64,000 bases of DNA. Source: Abditibacterium sp. Its GTDB lineage: Bacteria > Armatimonadota > Abditibacteriia > Abditibacteriales > Abditibacteriaceae. The DNA lies in the NCBI GenBank assembly GCA_030448265.1, contig JAUJNG010000016.1, forward strand, positions 62,001-126,000. Reading direction: 5' to 3'. The translations under genes and the position numbers were made by a program. Below are positions 24,758 through 34,281 of this stretch, one piece after another. Positions within the stretch are counted from its first letter, which is position 1. Every line of letters starts with the position of its first letter. Below the pieces are notes generated by a model. It saw only the letters and a list, made by a program, of their open reading frames with translations, was not told the origin of the DNA and did no database searches.

Positions 24758-27292
24758 TCAGCGTGCGGGTTCGGGTTCGGCTGCGGCGTCGGGCGGGATG
24801 AACTGGCCGGAGTCGTCCAGAACCTGACCATCCCTGTTACTGTTGTTTTCGGGCTGGTTGTTTTCGTCCAGAACCACGCCGCCATCACCTTCGAAACTGG
24901 GCGCCTCCTCCTCGTTGCGGCGAGCGGGCGCCTCCGCATCGGGCGCGCCCAGATCGGCGTTGGGGGCGTCAAAATCGGGGTTGTCCTGCGGACTTTCACG
25001 CCGTGCCGGATCGAAACCTAAATCGCCAGGCGCTGCGGGCGCTGCGCCCATAGTCAAATCGCGCTGGCGCGTGGGCTGGCGGCGATGCACGTCGCAAAAC
25101 TGCGTCGGAGACCCGCCCGCCGCCGAAAACGCTTCGGTGTGCGTGTCAGGGCATTCTTTGGTCGCTAAATATCCGTTTACCTCGCAAATCCGCGCCCGCA
25201 CGTATTGTTTGTATTGCTGCGCCAGAAAACGCTGCTGCGCCGTCGCGCGGGCGTCTTCGACCAGTTTTTCGACCGGCTTTTTGTTGCGCCAGATGTCGAT
25301 GGCGGGCGCCATGAAATCGACGAAAACCGGAGCGCACCAGCCGCTTCCCGTGGCGCGCTTACTCAGAGGACGCGGACGGTCGTAGCCCATCCACACGCCG
25401 GTCACGAGGTCTTTGGAGGCACCCATGAACCAGACATCTTTGCGAGAACTGGTCGTGCCGGTTTTGCCGATGATTTCGATGCCGCGAATTTGCGCGGGAC
25501 GGCCCGTGCCGCTGGTGACGACGTAGCGCAGCATATCCCACATATCGTTGGCCGCGCCTGGCGAAAGGACGCGCGCGGCGCGCACCGGCGTGGGCTGTTC
25601 GATGATGGTGTCGCCCGCGTAGTTATCGACGCGCGTGACGGGCGTGGCTTCGGCGCGAAGGCCCTTGGCGGCGAACACGCCGTAGGCCGAAACGTGTTCC
25701 AGAAGCGATAAATCGGAGGCGCCCAGCGCAAGCGACGGGTAGGGCGAGAGCGACGACTGAATGCCCATCAGATGCGCTTTTTGAACCACGTTTTGAATGC
25801 CCACTTTGAGCATGGTGCGCGTGGCGACGACGTTGTTCGACATTCCCAGCGCGCTCCGCAGCGTGATGGCGCCGCGATGGGCGTCGTCGTAGTTGCGAAC
25901 TTTGTGCTGTTCATCTTTGCGATAGCGGCGTCCGCTCGGATCGCGGCGCCCTGGCGGACATTCCGCGTCGCCGCACAGATAAAGCGGCGTGTCGCGGATG
26001 ATGGAGTTGGGCGAAAGCCCCGCTTCCATCGCGGCGGCGTAGATGTAGGGCTTCATCGTCGAACCAGGCTGGCGCTTGCCCTGCACGGCGCGATTCCATT
26101 CGCCGTTTTTGGCGGTATCGTAATAATTCTTGCCGCCCACAAGAGCCACGACGTGGCCCGTCTGAGGGTCGATGGAAACCAGCGCGCCCTGCAACTCGCT
26201 GCCATGCCGCGTCACGCCGCGCACCAGAGCGCGTTCGGCGATGTTTTGCAGTTTGGGATCGAGCGTGGTGTAGATTTTGAGGCCCGATTTGTTGAGATAG
26301 TCGGCTGACCAGCCATATTGCTTTTCGAGATAGCCGCGCACATACGACACGAAATAAGGCGCGCGCCAACGGTCGATTTCGCGTCTGCGGCGGATAAATT
26401 CCTTCTTGCCGCGCTCGATGTCGCGTTCGATGGATTTATCGGCGACGGCTTCCTGATACTGTGCGTAGGTGATGCGCTTGTTGAGCAGCATGGCGCGCAG
26501 CACCACGCGCTGGCGATCCTTGGCGTTTTCGAAGTGTTCGAAGGGGTTGAGACGCGACGGCCTTTGCGGCACTCCGGCCAGCATCGCGGCCTGGGAAATC
26601 GTCAAATCGCGCGCGCTCCTGCTGAAATACATCTGCGAAGCCGCCTCGCAGCCGTAGGCGAGATTGCCGTAGTAAATTTCGTTGAGGTAGGCTTCGAGAA
26701 TCTCGTCTTTGGAAAGCCGCCGCTCCAACTGCAACGCCAGAAGCGCCGTGTTCAGGCGACGCGCCACCGTTTTGGTGCGCGTGAGGTAAACGTTGACGGC
26801 CAGCTGTTCGGTGATGGTGGAACCGCCCTGCTGAGCGCTGCCTTTTTTGTAGTTGGCCACAAACGCACCCGCGATGCGCTTGGCATCCATTCCAGGATGA
26901 TGGTAGAAGCGCGCGTCTTCGATGGAAAGCGTGGCGTCGATGAGCCGGCCTGGTTCGGTGACGGTTTTGCCGCCCCGCGTGCGCTGCACTCTGAGGTCGC
27001 TGAGGGGAATCCATTTCCGCATTTCCCCGCGAAATTCGGCCAGAAGGCTGCCGTCGGCGGCGTAAACGCGCGTCGGCTCGGCTTTGTTGCGCGCCATCAG
27101 CAAATTGAGGTCGGGCACGACTTTATTGAGTTCGTCGTAAAGCCCTTTGCCGATGCTGAGGGCCGCGACCATCGCGCAGGAAATGGCGACGGCCAAAATC
27201 CAGAACACCCATTTGAGATACCACCAGAACGAGTGGCGAAATTTAAGCGGAGGCGCGCTCGAAGGCGCGTTATAAGGAGCGGCTGTAGCCAT
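24758..27292 (-). CDS. Class A penicillin-binding protein (PBP1A-type)
   Basis: 844 residues from MATAAPYNAPSS at 27292. A single TM helix (residues about 23-50) is followed by a GT51 glycosyltransferase domain with EDARFYHHPGMD, GSTITEQL and the NEIYYG motif, then a transpeptidase domain with the nucleophile Ser411 in GSTMKPY, SNN, and KTGTT. It polymerises and cross-links peptidoglycan in the periplasm. The C-terminal 90 residues are acidic, Pro/Asp/Glu-rich and disordered. The start at 27352 would add 20 residues from a different context and is less likely. A complete enzyme with both activities. Confidence 0.93.
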   Translation of the reverse strand: MATAAPYNAPSSAPPLKFRHSFWWYLKWVFWILAVAISCAMVAALSIGKGLYDELNKVVPDLNLLMARNKAEPTRVYAADGSLLAEFRGEMRKWIPLSDLRVQRTRGGKTVTEPGRLIDATLSIEDARFYHHPGMDAKRIAGAFVANYKKGSAQQGGSTITEQLAVNVYLTRTKTVARRLNTALLALQLERRLSKDEILEAYLNEIYYGNLAYGCEAASQMYFSRSARDLTISQAAMLAGVPQRPSRLNPFEHFENAKDRQRVVLRAMLLNKRITYAQYQEAVADKSIERDIERGKKEFIRRRREIDRWRAPYFVSYVRGYLEKQYGWSADYLNKSGLKIYTTLDPKLQNIAERALVRGVTRHGSELQGALVSIDPQTGHVVALVGGKNYYDTAKNGEWNRAVQGKRQPGSTMKPYIYAAAMEAGLSPNSIIRDTPLYLCGDAECPPGRRDPSGRRYRKDEQHKVRNYDDAHRGAITLRSALGMSNNVVATRTMLKVGIQNVVQKAHLMGIQSSLSPYPSLALGASDLSLLEHVSAYGVFAAKGLRAEATPVTRVDNYAGDTIIEQPTPVRAARVLSPGAANDMWDMLRYVVTSGTGRPAQIRGIEIIGKTGTTSSRKDVWFMGASKDLVTGVWMGYDRPRPLSKRATGSGWCAPVFVDFMAPAIDIWRNKKPVEKLVEDARATAQQRFLAQQYKQYVRARICEVNGYLATKECPDTHTEAFSAAGGSPTQFCDVHRRQPTRQRDLTMGAAPAAPGDLGFDPARRESPQDNPDFDAPNADLGAPDAEAPARRNEEEAPSFEGDGGVVLDENNQPENNSNRDGQVLDDSGQFIPPDAAAEPEPAR

Positions 27293-27369
27293 AAAAAATC
27301 CTGGGCAAACGACGCCCCAGTATAACAACGGCTCCAGTGCAGCCTTTTTCAAGAACTGTGACGGAGGAA

Positions 27370-27459
27370 GGAAAAGAAAGGCTAAAGGATGAAGGCTAAA
27401 GGCTAAATCGCTCGCAGTCCGGCTTGATTTAGCCTTTAGCCTTCATCCTTTCTTTTTCG
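27370..27459. repeat. Long inverted repeat H, extends into dedA coding end
   Basis: GAAAAGAAAGGCTAAAGGAT (27370) pairs with ATCCTTTCTTTTTC near 27446-27459. The right arm covers the last codons and the stop of the DedA gene, so the element supplies the gene's KKKG end and TGA. Confidence 0.88.
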
Positions 27460-28057
27460 CCTGTTTCTGCTTGCGTTTCCACACTTTGAACGCGCCAAAC
27501 GCGATCAGCCCGCCCAAAATCAAGTAGGAAACCGGCCCCAAAACCTTATCCACTTTCTGAAACGATTCGCCCAGAAAGTAGCCCAGCGTGGTTAAAAACA
27601 AGATCCACACGAAGGAACCGGCGAAAGTGAGAAGCAGAAAAGGCGGCAGCGCCATTTGCGCGATGCCCGCTGGAATCGCGATCAGTGAGCGAACCCCTGG
27701 CACCATGCGACAGCCGAAAACTGCCAGCCAGCCATGTGTATCGAACCATTTTTTGGACTTGGTGATGTCTTCGCCCGAAAGCGTGAGCCAGGCGCCGTAT
27801 TTGTCGGCCAACTCTTTGAGGCGCTTTTCGCCCAGCGTTTTTCCGGCGTAATAAAGCGGCAGCGAACCGAGCGTCGAACCCAGCGTGCCGACCAGAACCG
27901 CCAAAATGAAACTCATCTCGCCCTGTTTGGCGAGGTGGCCGGCGAAGGGCATGATGAGTTCCGAGGGAATGGGCGGAAAAACGTTTTCGATGAAAGTGAG
28001 GAACAGCAGGCCAGGATAGCTGCCCTTATCAATGATGCCGGAAATCCAATCGAACAT
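27443..28057 (-). CDS. DedA family membrane protein
   Basis: 204 residues with four to five hydrophobic segments. FLTFIENVFPPIPSELIMPFAG near the N-terminus, FDTHGWLAVFGCRMVPGVRSL in the middle and AGSFVWILFLTTLGYFLG are typical of DedA/SNARE-associated proteins, which help recycle undecaprenyl phosphate or phospholipids across the inner membrane. It contains the conserved Glu, Arg and Pro positions. The lysine-rich tail and stop codon lie in an inverted repeat. It sits next to the PBP gene, which fits an envelope role. Confidence 0.92.
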   Translation of the reverse strand: MFDWISGIIDKGSYPGLLFLTFIENVFPPIPSELIMPFAGHLAKQGEMSFILAVLVGTLGSTLGSLPLYYAGKTLGEKRLKELADKYGAWLTLSGEDITKSKKWFDTHGWLAVFGCRMVPGVRSLIAIPAGIAQMALPPFLLLTFAGSFVWILFLTTLGYFLGESFQKVDKVLGPVSYLILGGLIAFGAFKVWKRKQKQAKKKG

Positions 28058-28159
28058 GGCCGCGCGATTCTGCCATTTTTAAGCCACAATGGTGCGGCTC
28101 GGATTCGCACTCCAAACCGAAGAATGACAACGGCTGACTAAAAATTTCCGCCACAATGT

Positions 28160-28201
28160 TTGAAAACTCACCGACCTGGGTATACTGTTGTAGCGCTACA
28201 A
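28160..28201 (+). promoter_or_regulatory. LacI-gene promoter with perfect 14-bp operator palindrome
   Basis: TTGAAA (28160-28165) and TATACT (28181-28186) form a -35/-10 with a short 15-bp spacer. Immediately after, TTGTAGCGCTACAA (28188-28201) is a perfect palindrome with the central CG typical of LacI/GalR operators. It covers the expected transcription start, so negative autoregulation is likely. Confidence 0.7.
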
Positions 28202-28220
28202 ATTGCAGGGCGACAAAGCG

Positions 28221-29291
28221 ATGAATTCCACTTTTGAAAAAACGCGGTCCAGCGGCATCGTGACGATGCACGAAGTCGCGCGCGCGGCGGGTGTGGCTCC
28301 CATGACGGTTTCTTATGCGTTTTCGGGCAAGCGCAAAATCGCCGACAAAACGCGCGCCCACGTTTTGGAGACCGCTAAAACGCTGGGATTTGAACCCAAT
28401 CCGCACGCGCAAAGGCTGGCCAACGGCCATTCACACGACACGATTGGGCTTTTCGTTTCCTATCTCGATTTGGGCGTGCAGGCCGAAAAACTGCGCGTGA
28501 TTCAGGGCGCTCTGGTCGAAGCGGGCTACGAAGTGCCGATTTACACCGGTGGTTTCGCGTTTCAAAAGGCGGGCGCGGTCACGGCCTTGATGAATTCGCT
28601 GCGCCGCCAGAATCCGCGCGCCATCGTGTGCAACACCATCGAACTCACCTCGGAAACGCTCGACGAACTGCGCCGCTACAGCGAAAAGGGCGGTTTGGTC
28701 GTGACTTACGATTCGCCGCTCGATCTGGGCTGCGACCGCGTAGTTTTCGACCGCGAAAATTCGACGGGTAGCGCCACACGCCATCTGATCGATCTGGGGC
28801 ATCGCCATCTCGCTTACTTTCATCACAACAAATGCCGGCCCGACGACCCACGATTTCTGGGTTTTTGCGCGGCTTTGAAACAAGCGGATTTGCAAGCGCG
28901 GCCCGACTGGAATTTCGGGGCGGGCTGCGCGCTCGATCCCGAAGTCGCGGGCGGCCAGTTCGCGGCGAAATTTCTCGCTCTTTCGCCCCGTGACCGGCCA
29001 ACGGGTGTCGTGATTGTGAACGACCTGGCCGCGCTCACTTTCATCACCGCACTGGGGCGCGAAGGGATTCGCGTGCCGCAGGATGTTTCGGTGGTCGGCC
29101 ACGACGACCGGCCTCTCGCGCGCCACGCCGCGCCGCCGCTTTCGAGTGCCGCCCATCCCGTCGAGGCCATTGGCGAAGCGGTTGTCGAGCTTCTTAAAGC
29201 GCGATTGGACGGTTTCGACGGAGCGCCGCAGGAAATCACCGTGCGCGGCGAACTGCGCGTGCGCGAATCGAGCGCCGCGCCGCCTCAATGA
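28221..29291 (+). CDS. LacI-family transcriptional regulator
   Basis: 356 residues from ATG 28221. The N-terminal helix-turn-helix reads VTMHEVARAAGVAPMTVSYAFSG and continues into the hinge region (PNPHAQRLANGHSHDTIG). The effector domain is the usual periplasmic-binding fold, ending RGELRVRESS. A perfect palindrome overlaps its promoter. The two genes downstream on the same strand, a DUF1559 pseudopilin and a large secreted glycosidase, may be its targets, a grouping common in sugar-degrading Armatimonadota-like genomes. The sugar effector is unknown. Confidence 0.92.
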   Translation: MNSTFEKTRSSGIVTMHEVARAAGVAPMTVSYAFSGKRKIADKTRAHVLETAKTLGFEPNPHAQRLANGHSHDTIGLFVSYLDLGVQAEKLRVIQGALVEAGYEVPIYTGGFAFQKAGAVTALMNSLRRQNPRAIVCNTIELTSETLDELRRYSEKGGLVVTYDSPLDLGCDRVVFDRENSTGSATRHLIDLGHRHLAYFHHNKCRPDDPRFLGFCAALKQADLQARPDWNFGAGCALDPEVAGGQFAAKFLALSPRDRPTGVVIVNDLAALTFITALGREGIRVPQDVSVVGHDDRPLARHAAPPLSSAAHPVEAIGEAVVELLKARLDGFDGAPQEITVRGELRVRESSAAPPQ

Positions 29292-29312
29292 ATCTTTAGT
29301 GGAGAAAAATTT

Positions 29313-30047
29313 ATGTCCCTCTTTCCTTGCTCGCGCATCAGGCGCGGCTTCACCCTCATCGAACTTTTAGTCGTCGTGGCTATTATTGCAATTCTTGCGG
29401 CGATTCTCTTTCCTGTTTTTGGACGCGCGCGTGAAAACGCGCGGCGTTCGAGCTGCCAGTCGAACCTGAAACAGCTCGGTTTGGCGCTCACGCAATACGT
29501 TCAGGATTACGACGAGCGTTTTCCCTGGTCGAACCGCACCAACGCCGCCGATTATGGCGCCGGAACGCTTCGCAATCCTGGCCAACTGCTCGATTCCTAC
29601 GTCAAAAACCGCCAGATTTGGCGTTGTCCCAGCGATACCGTCAACTCGGCGGCGGTCAACAACTCGTATTTCACGGTTTCTTACATCTACAACGACCATT
29701 ATCTCAATAAATATCTGTCGAGCGGTTCTCGCACCCGCACCGGTTCGGCGACCGAGCCGCGCCACATCGCGGAAATTCGCAACGTGAGCGAAGTCATGTA
29801 TTTCGCCGATTCGTGGGACGCCAACCCGCATTTTCTCTACAACCTCAAACACGATGCCGCTGGAGAAGCCTTTCGCAAAATCACCGGCAACCCCTTCACC
29901 ACCGTCGAAAACGTGAAAAACGGTCATCTGGGAGGCGGCAATTTCCTTTATGTGGACGGTCACGTCAAATGGATGAATTCGGGCAAAATGGGCGAGGAAA
30001 TGGTCAAAGGCGCCGCCGTGAAGACCAGCATTTTCGAGGAATTTTAA
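29313..30047 (+). CDS. DUF1559-type prepilin-like protein with H-X9-DG tail
   Basis: 244 residues. The N-terminus is a type IV prepilin signal: [27 protein letters not shown], cut after the first Gly, with Glu5 of the mature helix. The globular part has paired aromatic and Cys segments ([18 protein letters not shown]), and the C-terminus has [12 protein letters not shown], an exact H-X9-DG motif. Such pseudopilins are greatly expanded in Planctomycetota and Armatimonadota-related bacteria. They are assembled at the envelope by a type II secretion/pilus machine; the role is unknown. It follows the LacI gene by 21 bp. Confidence 0.93.
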   Translation: MSLFPCSRIRRGFTLIELLVVVAIIAILAAILFPVFGRARENARRSSCQSNLKQLGLALTQYVQDYDERFPWSNRTNAADYGAGTLRNPGQLLDSYVKNRQIWRCPSDTVNSAAVNNSYFTVSYIYNDHYLNKYLSSGSRTRTGSATEPRHIAEIRNVSEVMYFADSWDANPHFLYNLKHDAAGEAFRKITGNPFTTVENVKNGHLGGGNFLYVDGHVKWMNSGKMGEEMVKGAAVKTSIFEEF

Positions 30048-30051
30048 GTCC

Positions 30052-30198
30052 GCTCGACTGAAGTCGGCGCTATGGGCCTGACCCGCAAGCGGGTGCCCCC
30101 CAACTTTCGGCCTGCGCCGAAAAAAGCACTGCGTTGTTTTCCCGCGAAGGCGGGAAGTTAGCGCGCTGGCGCGCCCATAGCGCCGACTTCAGTCGAGC
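30052..30198. repeat. Long intergenic inverted repeat I
   Basis: GCTCGACTGAAGTCGGCGCT (30052) pairs with its reverse complement ending 30198; a 25-bp perfect outer stem with smaller inner stems (CCCGCAAGCGGG, CCCGCGAAGGCGGG). It begins 4 bp after the pseudopilin stop and ends 18 bp before the glycosidase start. Confidence 0.92.
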
Positions 30199-30215
30199 GC
30201 TCACTCGCTAATCCC

Positions 30216-33134
30216 ATGATGATTTCTTTTCCCCGCTCGCGCGGTTTGGCCGTATTCGCCATTCTGCTCGCTTTCGCCAGCAACGCGCCAATCTGGGCGC
30301 AAAACGTCGCGGTTTTCGACCCGCAATCGCCGCCGTTTGCCGGACGCTTCAAGATCGAACCCGCCGAACTCGACGCGACTGCCAAAACTCTTTCCGACGC
30401 CGGTTTCACCGTTTCGCGCGTCTCCGCCGCGCAAATGGCCGACGCCGCGCAATTTTCAGCGCAGAAATTCGATGTTTTCGTGTCGCGCGGCGATGCCGTG
30501 CCACGTGCCGCAATTCCCAATCTCCAGGCGTTTTCGCAGGGCGGCGGCGTTTTGGTTGCGCTTGGCGGCCGCACGCCGTTCAATACCGCCATCGCCAAAA
30601 AAGCTAATGGCAACTGGACGTATTCGCCCGAAACACCGCAATTCGCCTGGGAAACGGGTGAAATTTCTCAGAACGTCGGTCTGCGCTACCTCTACAGACC
30701 TGGGCTGTTCGATAGCGGCACCAAACACACTGCCACCCCGCTCTGGAAACGTTATCTGCCCGCCGCCACCGATTTTTCCGGCAAATTGCCCTCAAGCTGG
30801 CTGGTGCCCTGGGAAGGCGGTGAGTTTTACCCGCTCCTTCGCTCACAGCGCGCCGATGGCGCCGACGTGACGCCGCAAATCTTCATCGCGCGCAAAGACG
30901 GTCGCAGCGCGGTGATTTCAACCTCGGATAAATGGACGAAAGGCGATGAAAATTGGAAATTCGGGCCGCAAACGACGGTCGCGCTCGTCAAAATCGCCAC
31001 CGATTTAGGAAGCGGCGCCCTGAAATTATCGCCCGCCGCTAAAATCGAAATTCCCGCCGATTTAGCGCCGCCTCAACCGCTTCTGGGCCGCGAAGTCGTC
31101 GGGACGGGCGTTGATCCCGAAGGCGCCAAACCATTAGCGCGCTGGGGTCGCTTCGATGGTTCGGGCCGCGATCTCGACGCCAAAGGCGTGCTACCGCGCG
31201 TTTTGGAAGCGGGAAAAGCGGTCAGTCTGCCGCTTCCGAGTTTTCAGGGCGCGGCGTGGCTGCGCGTGCGCGGCGCGGTCGCCCATTCCGATGCGGGCCT
31301 CCGCATCGAAACGGGCGGCCAGACGCTGTGGAACGAACGCTTTTCCTACATCGAAGCGGGCGGCGCGGGCAACACCTTCGCGGCGGATTTGAGCGGCTTG
31401 CCGATGGAGTTCAACCGGCTGATTTTCGTGCCGCCAGGCGCGGCGCGGGCGCTGCAAATCGCCAATTCCGGCACGCAGCCGCTCTTTTTCGACGCCATTC
31501 AGCTCGAAACGCGCGCCGCTTCGCCGACCTGGATTGTGGGCATGGGCGCCGGTTTCAATCAGAGCCGCTTTCGCGGGCCGTTCAATCTGCCGCCCGAAGA
31601 AGGCAAAAAATGGACTTCGATGCGCGCCGGACTCTTCGCCGCGTCCGTCGGCGCGCCAGGCGATCCCAAACGCTGGGAGCAGCTCGACGAGCGCATGAAA
31701 CGCTTTCTCGCCATGCCCACCAAACTCGAATTGATCCTCGAAGGCACGGCGGCGTGGAACGCGATTTCCCCCCAGCGCTACCAAGATTCGGGAGGCCGTT
31801 CGCACACCGTGCCCGCCGATCCGAAAAAATACGCCGAAATCGTCGAATACGTCATCAAAAATTACGGCGCGCGCATCGACAAATACGAGATCTGGAACGA
31901 AGCCAACTCGCAGCAGTTCTTTCGCGGCACGCCCGCCGAATACGTCGCGTTCTGGCGCGAAATCGTGCCCCTCATTCGCCGCCTCGACCCTGGAAAGCCG
32001 ATTATCACGTCGGGCATGGCGGGCTGGAACGATGCCTTTGTCGCCGCCATGATTCAAAACGGCATTTTGGAAGAAGCCAATTTGTTCGCGTTTCATCCCT
32101 ATTCGTCCAAAGCGCCGGCGTGGGACGTGCCTTTTGGCGACGCGCAGGGCCATCTCTACGCGCTGGGTCAAAATATCGAGATTTACAACAACGAAATGGG
32201 CTTCACCTACCAGCCAGGCGAATGGTTTGTCGGCCATTTCAACGAAACCACGCAGGCCGATCTCACCAACATCGCCCTCTCGCGTCTGCTGGCGAGCGGA
32301 ACGGCCAAAGTCTCGATGTTTCACGCCGGCGGCGACGACCATTTGTATTCCTACATCGGCCCCAGTGGAACTCCGCGTCCCGCCTATCGCGTGCTGGAAG
32401 ATTATTTCCCGCTCGGTCAAAACGGCGGGCGCCGCCTCGACGCTTCGATGAGCCGCGCCGATGGCGCGCCGCTCCAGGGCGTTTACCTCGCGGGCGCGAC
32501 GCACGCCGATGGCTCGGTCACGCTCGTGGTGAATCCCAGCGAGGCGCGCGAACTGGCGGTGGCGCCCAATCCCAGCGAAAATTTCGACCAGAAGGGCAGT
32601 TGGAAGCCGTTTTTCGGCACCGCGACTTACCAAAACGGCACCGTGACGCTCACGCCCGCCGCCGACCAAACCTACGCGGGACTGAGCAGCCCAGAAATCG
32701 AAGTGGATTTGGACGCATTGGCGCGCGCCGAAGTCATGGCGGCGTCGATGGCGCAGCGCTGGGAACTGGGCGTGAAGCTGGCGGACGGAACGCAGAAAGT
32801 GGTGGTTTCGGCGCGCGAAGCGGGCACGACTTCCGTTAATTTAAAAACCGCGCTGGGCCTGAGCGGAAAACAGAAAATGACCTTCACACTGCGGACTTTC
32901 GGCGGCGCGGCCAGCTTCGATGCCCTGCGTTTCGTGGGGACTCAAAGCGCGGCCAACGCGATTCCCCTTATATTGCGCGTGCCGCTTTCGAGCGCCAAAC
33001 CCCTGCACGGCGAGATGAAAAGCGGCGGCCAAACGGCGACGCTGCCGCTTAAAATCGAGTCGAGGGCGGGCGCGAATTGGGCGGAGTTGAAACTGGATTT
33101 GACGGCGCGCAGCGTGGTGACACTGCGGCCCTGA
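30216..33134 (+). CDS. Large secreted glycoside hydrolase (clan GH-A type)
   Basis: 972 residues with a signal peptide (GLAVFAILLAFASNAPIWAQ). The first 250 residues look like a beta-rich/ThuA-like region with VFVSRGDAVPR, then a carbohydrate-binding-like segment, then a TIM-barrel region with Glu562 in EIWNEANS as likely acid/base and Glu660 in EIYNNEMGF as likely nucleophile. These two glutamates and FHPYS between them fit the GH39/GH5-like clan A layout. A C-terminal jelly-roll follows. The substrate is unknown. It lies downstream of lacI and the pseudopilin. Confidence 0.78.
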   Translation: MMISFPRSRGLAVFAILLAFASNAPIWAQNVAVFDPQSPPFAGRFKIEPAELDATAKTLSDAGFTVSRVSAAQMADAAQFSAQKFDVFVSRGDAVPRAAIPNLQAFSQGGGVLVALGGRTPFNTAIAKKANGNWTYSPETPQFAWETGEISQNVGLRYLYRPGLFDSGTKHTATPLWKRYLPAATDFSGKLPSSWLVPWEGGEFYPLLRSQRADGADVTPQIFIARKDGRSAVISTSDKWTKGDENWKFGPQTTVALVKIATDLGSGALKLSPAAKIEIPADLAPPQPLLGREVVGTGVDPEGAKPLARWGRFDGSGRDLDAKGVLPRVLEAGKAVSLPLPSFQGAAWLRVRGAVAHSDAGLRIETGGQTLWNERFSYIEAGGAGNTFAADLSGLPMEFNRLIFVPPGAARALQIANSGTQPLFFDAIQLETRAASPTWIVGMGAGFNQSRFRGPFNLPPEEGKKWTSMRAGLFAASVGAPGDPKRWEQLDERMKRFLAMPTKLELILEGTAAWNAISPQRYQDSGGRSHTVPADPKKYAEIVEYVIKNYGARIDKYEIWNEANSQQFFRGTPAEYVAFWREIVPLIRRLDPGKPIITSGMAGWNDAFVAAMIQNGILEEANLFAFHPYSSKAPAWDVPFGDAQGHLYALGQNIEIYNNEMGFTYQPGEWFVGHFNETTQADLTNIALSRLLASGTAKVSMFHAGGDDHLYSYIGPSGTPRPAYRVLEDYFPLGQNGGRRLDASMSRADGAPLQGVYLAGATHADGSVTLVVNPSEARELAVAPNPSENFDQKGSWKPFFGTATYQNGTVTLTPAADQTYAGLSSPEIEVDLDALARAEVMAASMAQRWELGVKLADGTQKVVVSAREAGTTSVNLKTALGLSGKQKMTFTLRTFGGAASFDALRFVGTQSAANAIPLILRVPLSSAKPLHGEMKSGGQTATLPLKIESRAGANWAELKLDLTARSVVTLRP

Positions 33135-33155
33135 ATCATGCGGATTTCATTTTGG

Positions 33156-33252
33156 AGCCACAGAGGACACAGAGGACACACAGAGAGGCACAGAGATTTT
33201 TAATTGAATTTCTTTGTGCCTCTCTGTGAATTTCTCTGTGTCATCTGTGGCT
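33156..33252. repeat. Long inverted repeat, family D copy 2, covers dusB stop
   Basis: AGCCACAGAGGACACAGAGG (33156) pairs with a CTCTGTGTCATCTGTGGCT arm ending 33252. The right arm contains the dusB stop codon (33241-33243). Confidence 0.88.
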
Positions 33253-34281
33253 TAATTGTTCCACTGCTCCATAGCGCGCAACCGCGTCCAGAGCGTCTTC
33301 AAAAATCTCTTCCATTTCAGCGAAGGTCGAAACGCGGCACAAACGGTCGCGCAGACGCGCGCTTTCGGGCATTCGCTTCGTATACCACGCGGCGTGTTTA
33401 CGCATTTCGTTCATCGCGGTGTGTTCGCCCTTGAGTTCGCACAGTTTGCGCGCGTGCCAGCGCGCGGTCTCGATTTTCTCTTCGCCCGCCGGTTCAATCG
33501 CATCGGCGCCGCTTTCGAGATACGAAACGATGTTGGCGAACAAAAACGGATTGCCCATCGCGGCGCGGCCAATCATCACGGCATCGCAGCCGGTTTCCTG
33601 GAACATTCGCGCGGCGTCGGGGCCGTTGTGAACGTCGCCGCAGCCAATCACCGGAATCGAAACCGCCGCTTTGACGCGCGCGATAACGCTCCAATCGGAG
33701 TGGCCGGTGAACGCCTGTTTCGCGGTGCGCGGGTGAACCGTGACGGCGACTGCGCCCACGTCCTGCGCGCGTTTGGCGACTTCGGGCGCCGTAATGTTTT
33801 GCGAATCCCAGCCGGCGCGCATTTTGACCGTGACCGGCACGCCATATTCTGCGGCGCCTTCGACGGTGGCTTTAATCACGTTTTCGGCTTGCTGAGGCGT
33901 TTTGAGCAGCAGACAACCGGCGCCGCACTTGGCGATTTTGGGGACGGAACAGCCCATGTTGATGTCGATGGCGTCGGGTTTGGTCGCGGCGATGATGGAA
34001 GCGGCCTGGCGCATTAAATTGGGATCGGCGCCGAAAATCTGCACGGCGACGGGGCGTTCCTCTTCGGAAAACCACGCCAGTTCGCGCGATTTGCGCTGCG
34101 CTTTTTCGCCGCCGAAGACCAGCGCCGCCGAGGAAACCAGCTCCGACCAGCTCATGCCCGCGCCGTAGCGGCGGCACAGACGGCGAAACGGCTCCGAGGT
34201 GATGCCCGCCATCGGCGCCAGCACGACGGGCGACTCGGCGACGATGGTGGAATAGGGCGTGGGAATTTGAAACGAACGCAT
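33241..34281 (-). CDS. dusB: tRNA-dihydrouridine synthase
   Basis: 346 residues from MRSFQIPTPYS at 34281. An ATG 50 codons further up (34431) exists, but those codons come from two repeats, so it is rejected. The FMN-binding N-terminus VLAPMAGITSEPFR, the catalytic region INMGCSVPKI followed by CGAGCLLL, and IGRAAMGNPFLF identify the Dus family; the NMGC-type segment points to DusB. It reduces uridine in tRNA with FMN and NADPH. The usual GCPxKK is GCSVPK here. The stop lies inside an inverted repeat. Confidence 0.93.
   Translation of the reverse strand: MRSFQIPTPYSTIVAESPVVLAPMAGITSEPFRRLCRRYGAGMSWSELVSSAALVFGGEKAQRKSRELAWFSEEERPVAVQIFGADPNLMRQAASIIAATKPDAIDINMGCSVPKIAKCGAGCLLLKTPQQAENVIKATVEGAAEYGVPVTVKMRAGWDSQNITAPEVAKRAQDVGAVAVTVHPRTAKQAFTGHSDWSVIARVKAAVSIPVIGCGDVHNGPDAARMFQETGCDAVMIGRAAMGNPFLFANIVSYLESGADAIEPAGEEKIETARWHARKLCELKGEHTAMNEMRKHAAWYTKRMPESARLRDRLCRVSTFAEMEEIFEDALDAVARYGAVEQLSHR

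Noticed and set aside
31191..32669. 492-codon minus-strand frame inside the glycosidase gene
   Set aside because: GC-rich codon bias opens the antisense frame; no domain is recognised, and the sense protein has a signal peptide and paired catalytic glutamates.
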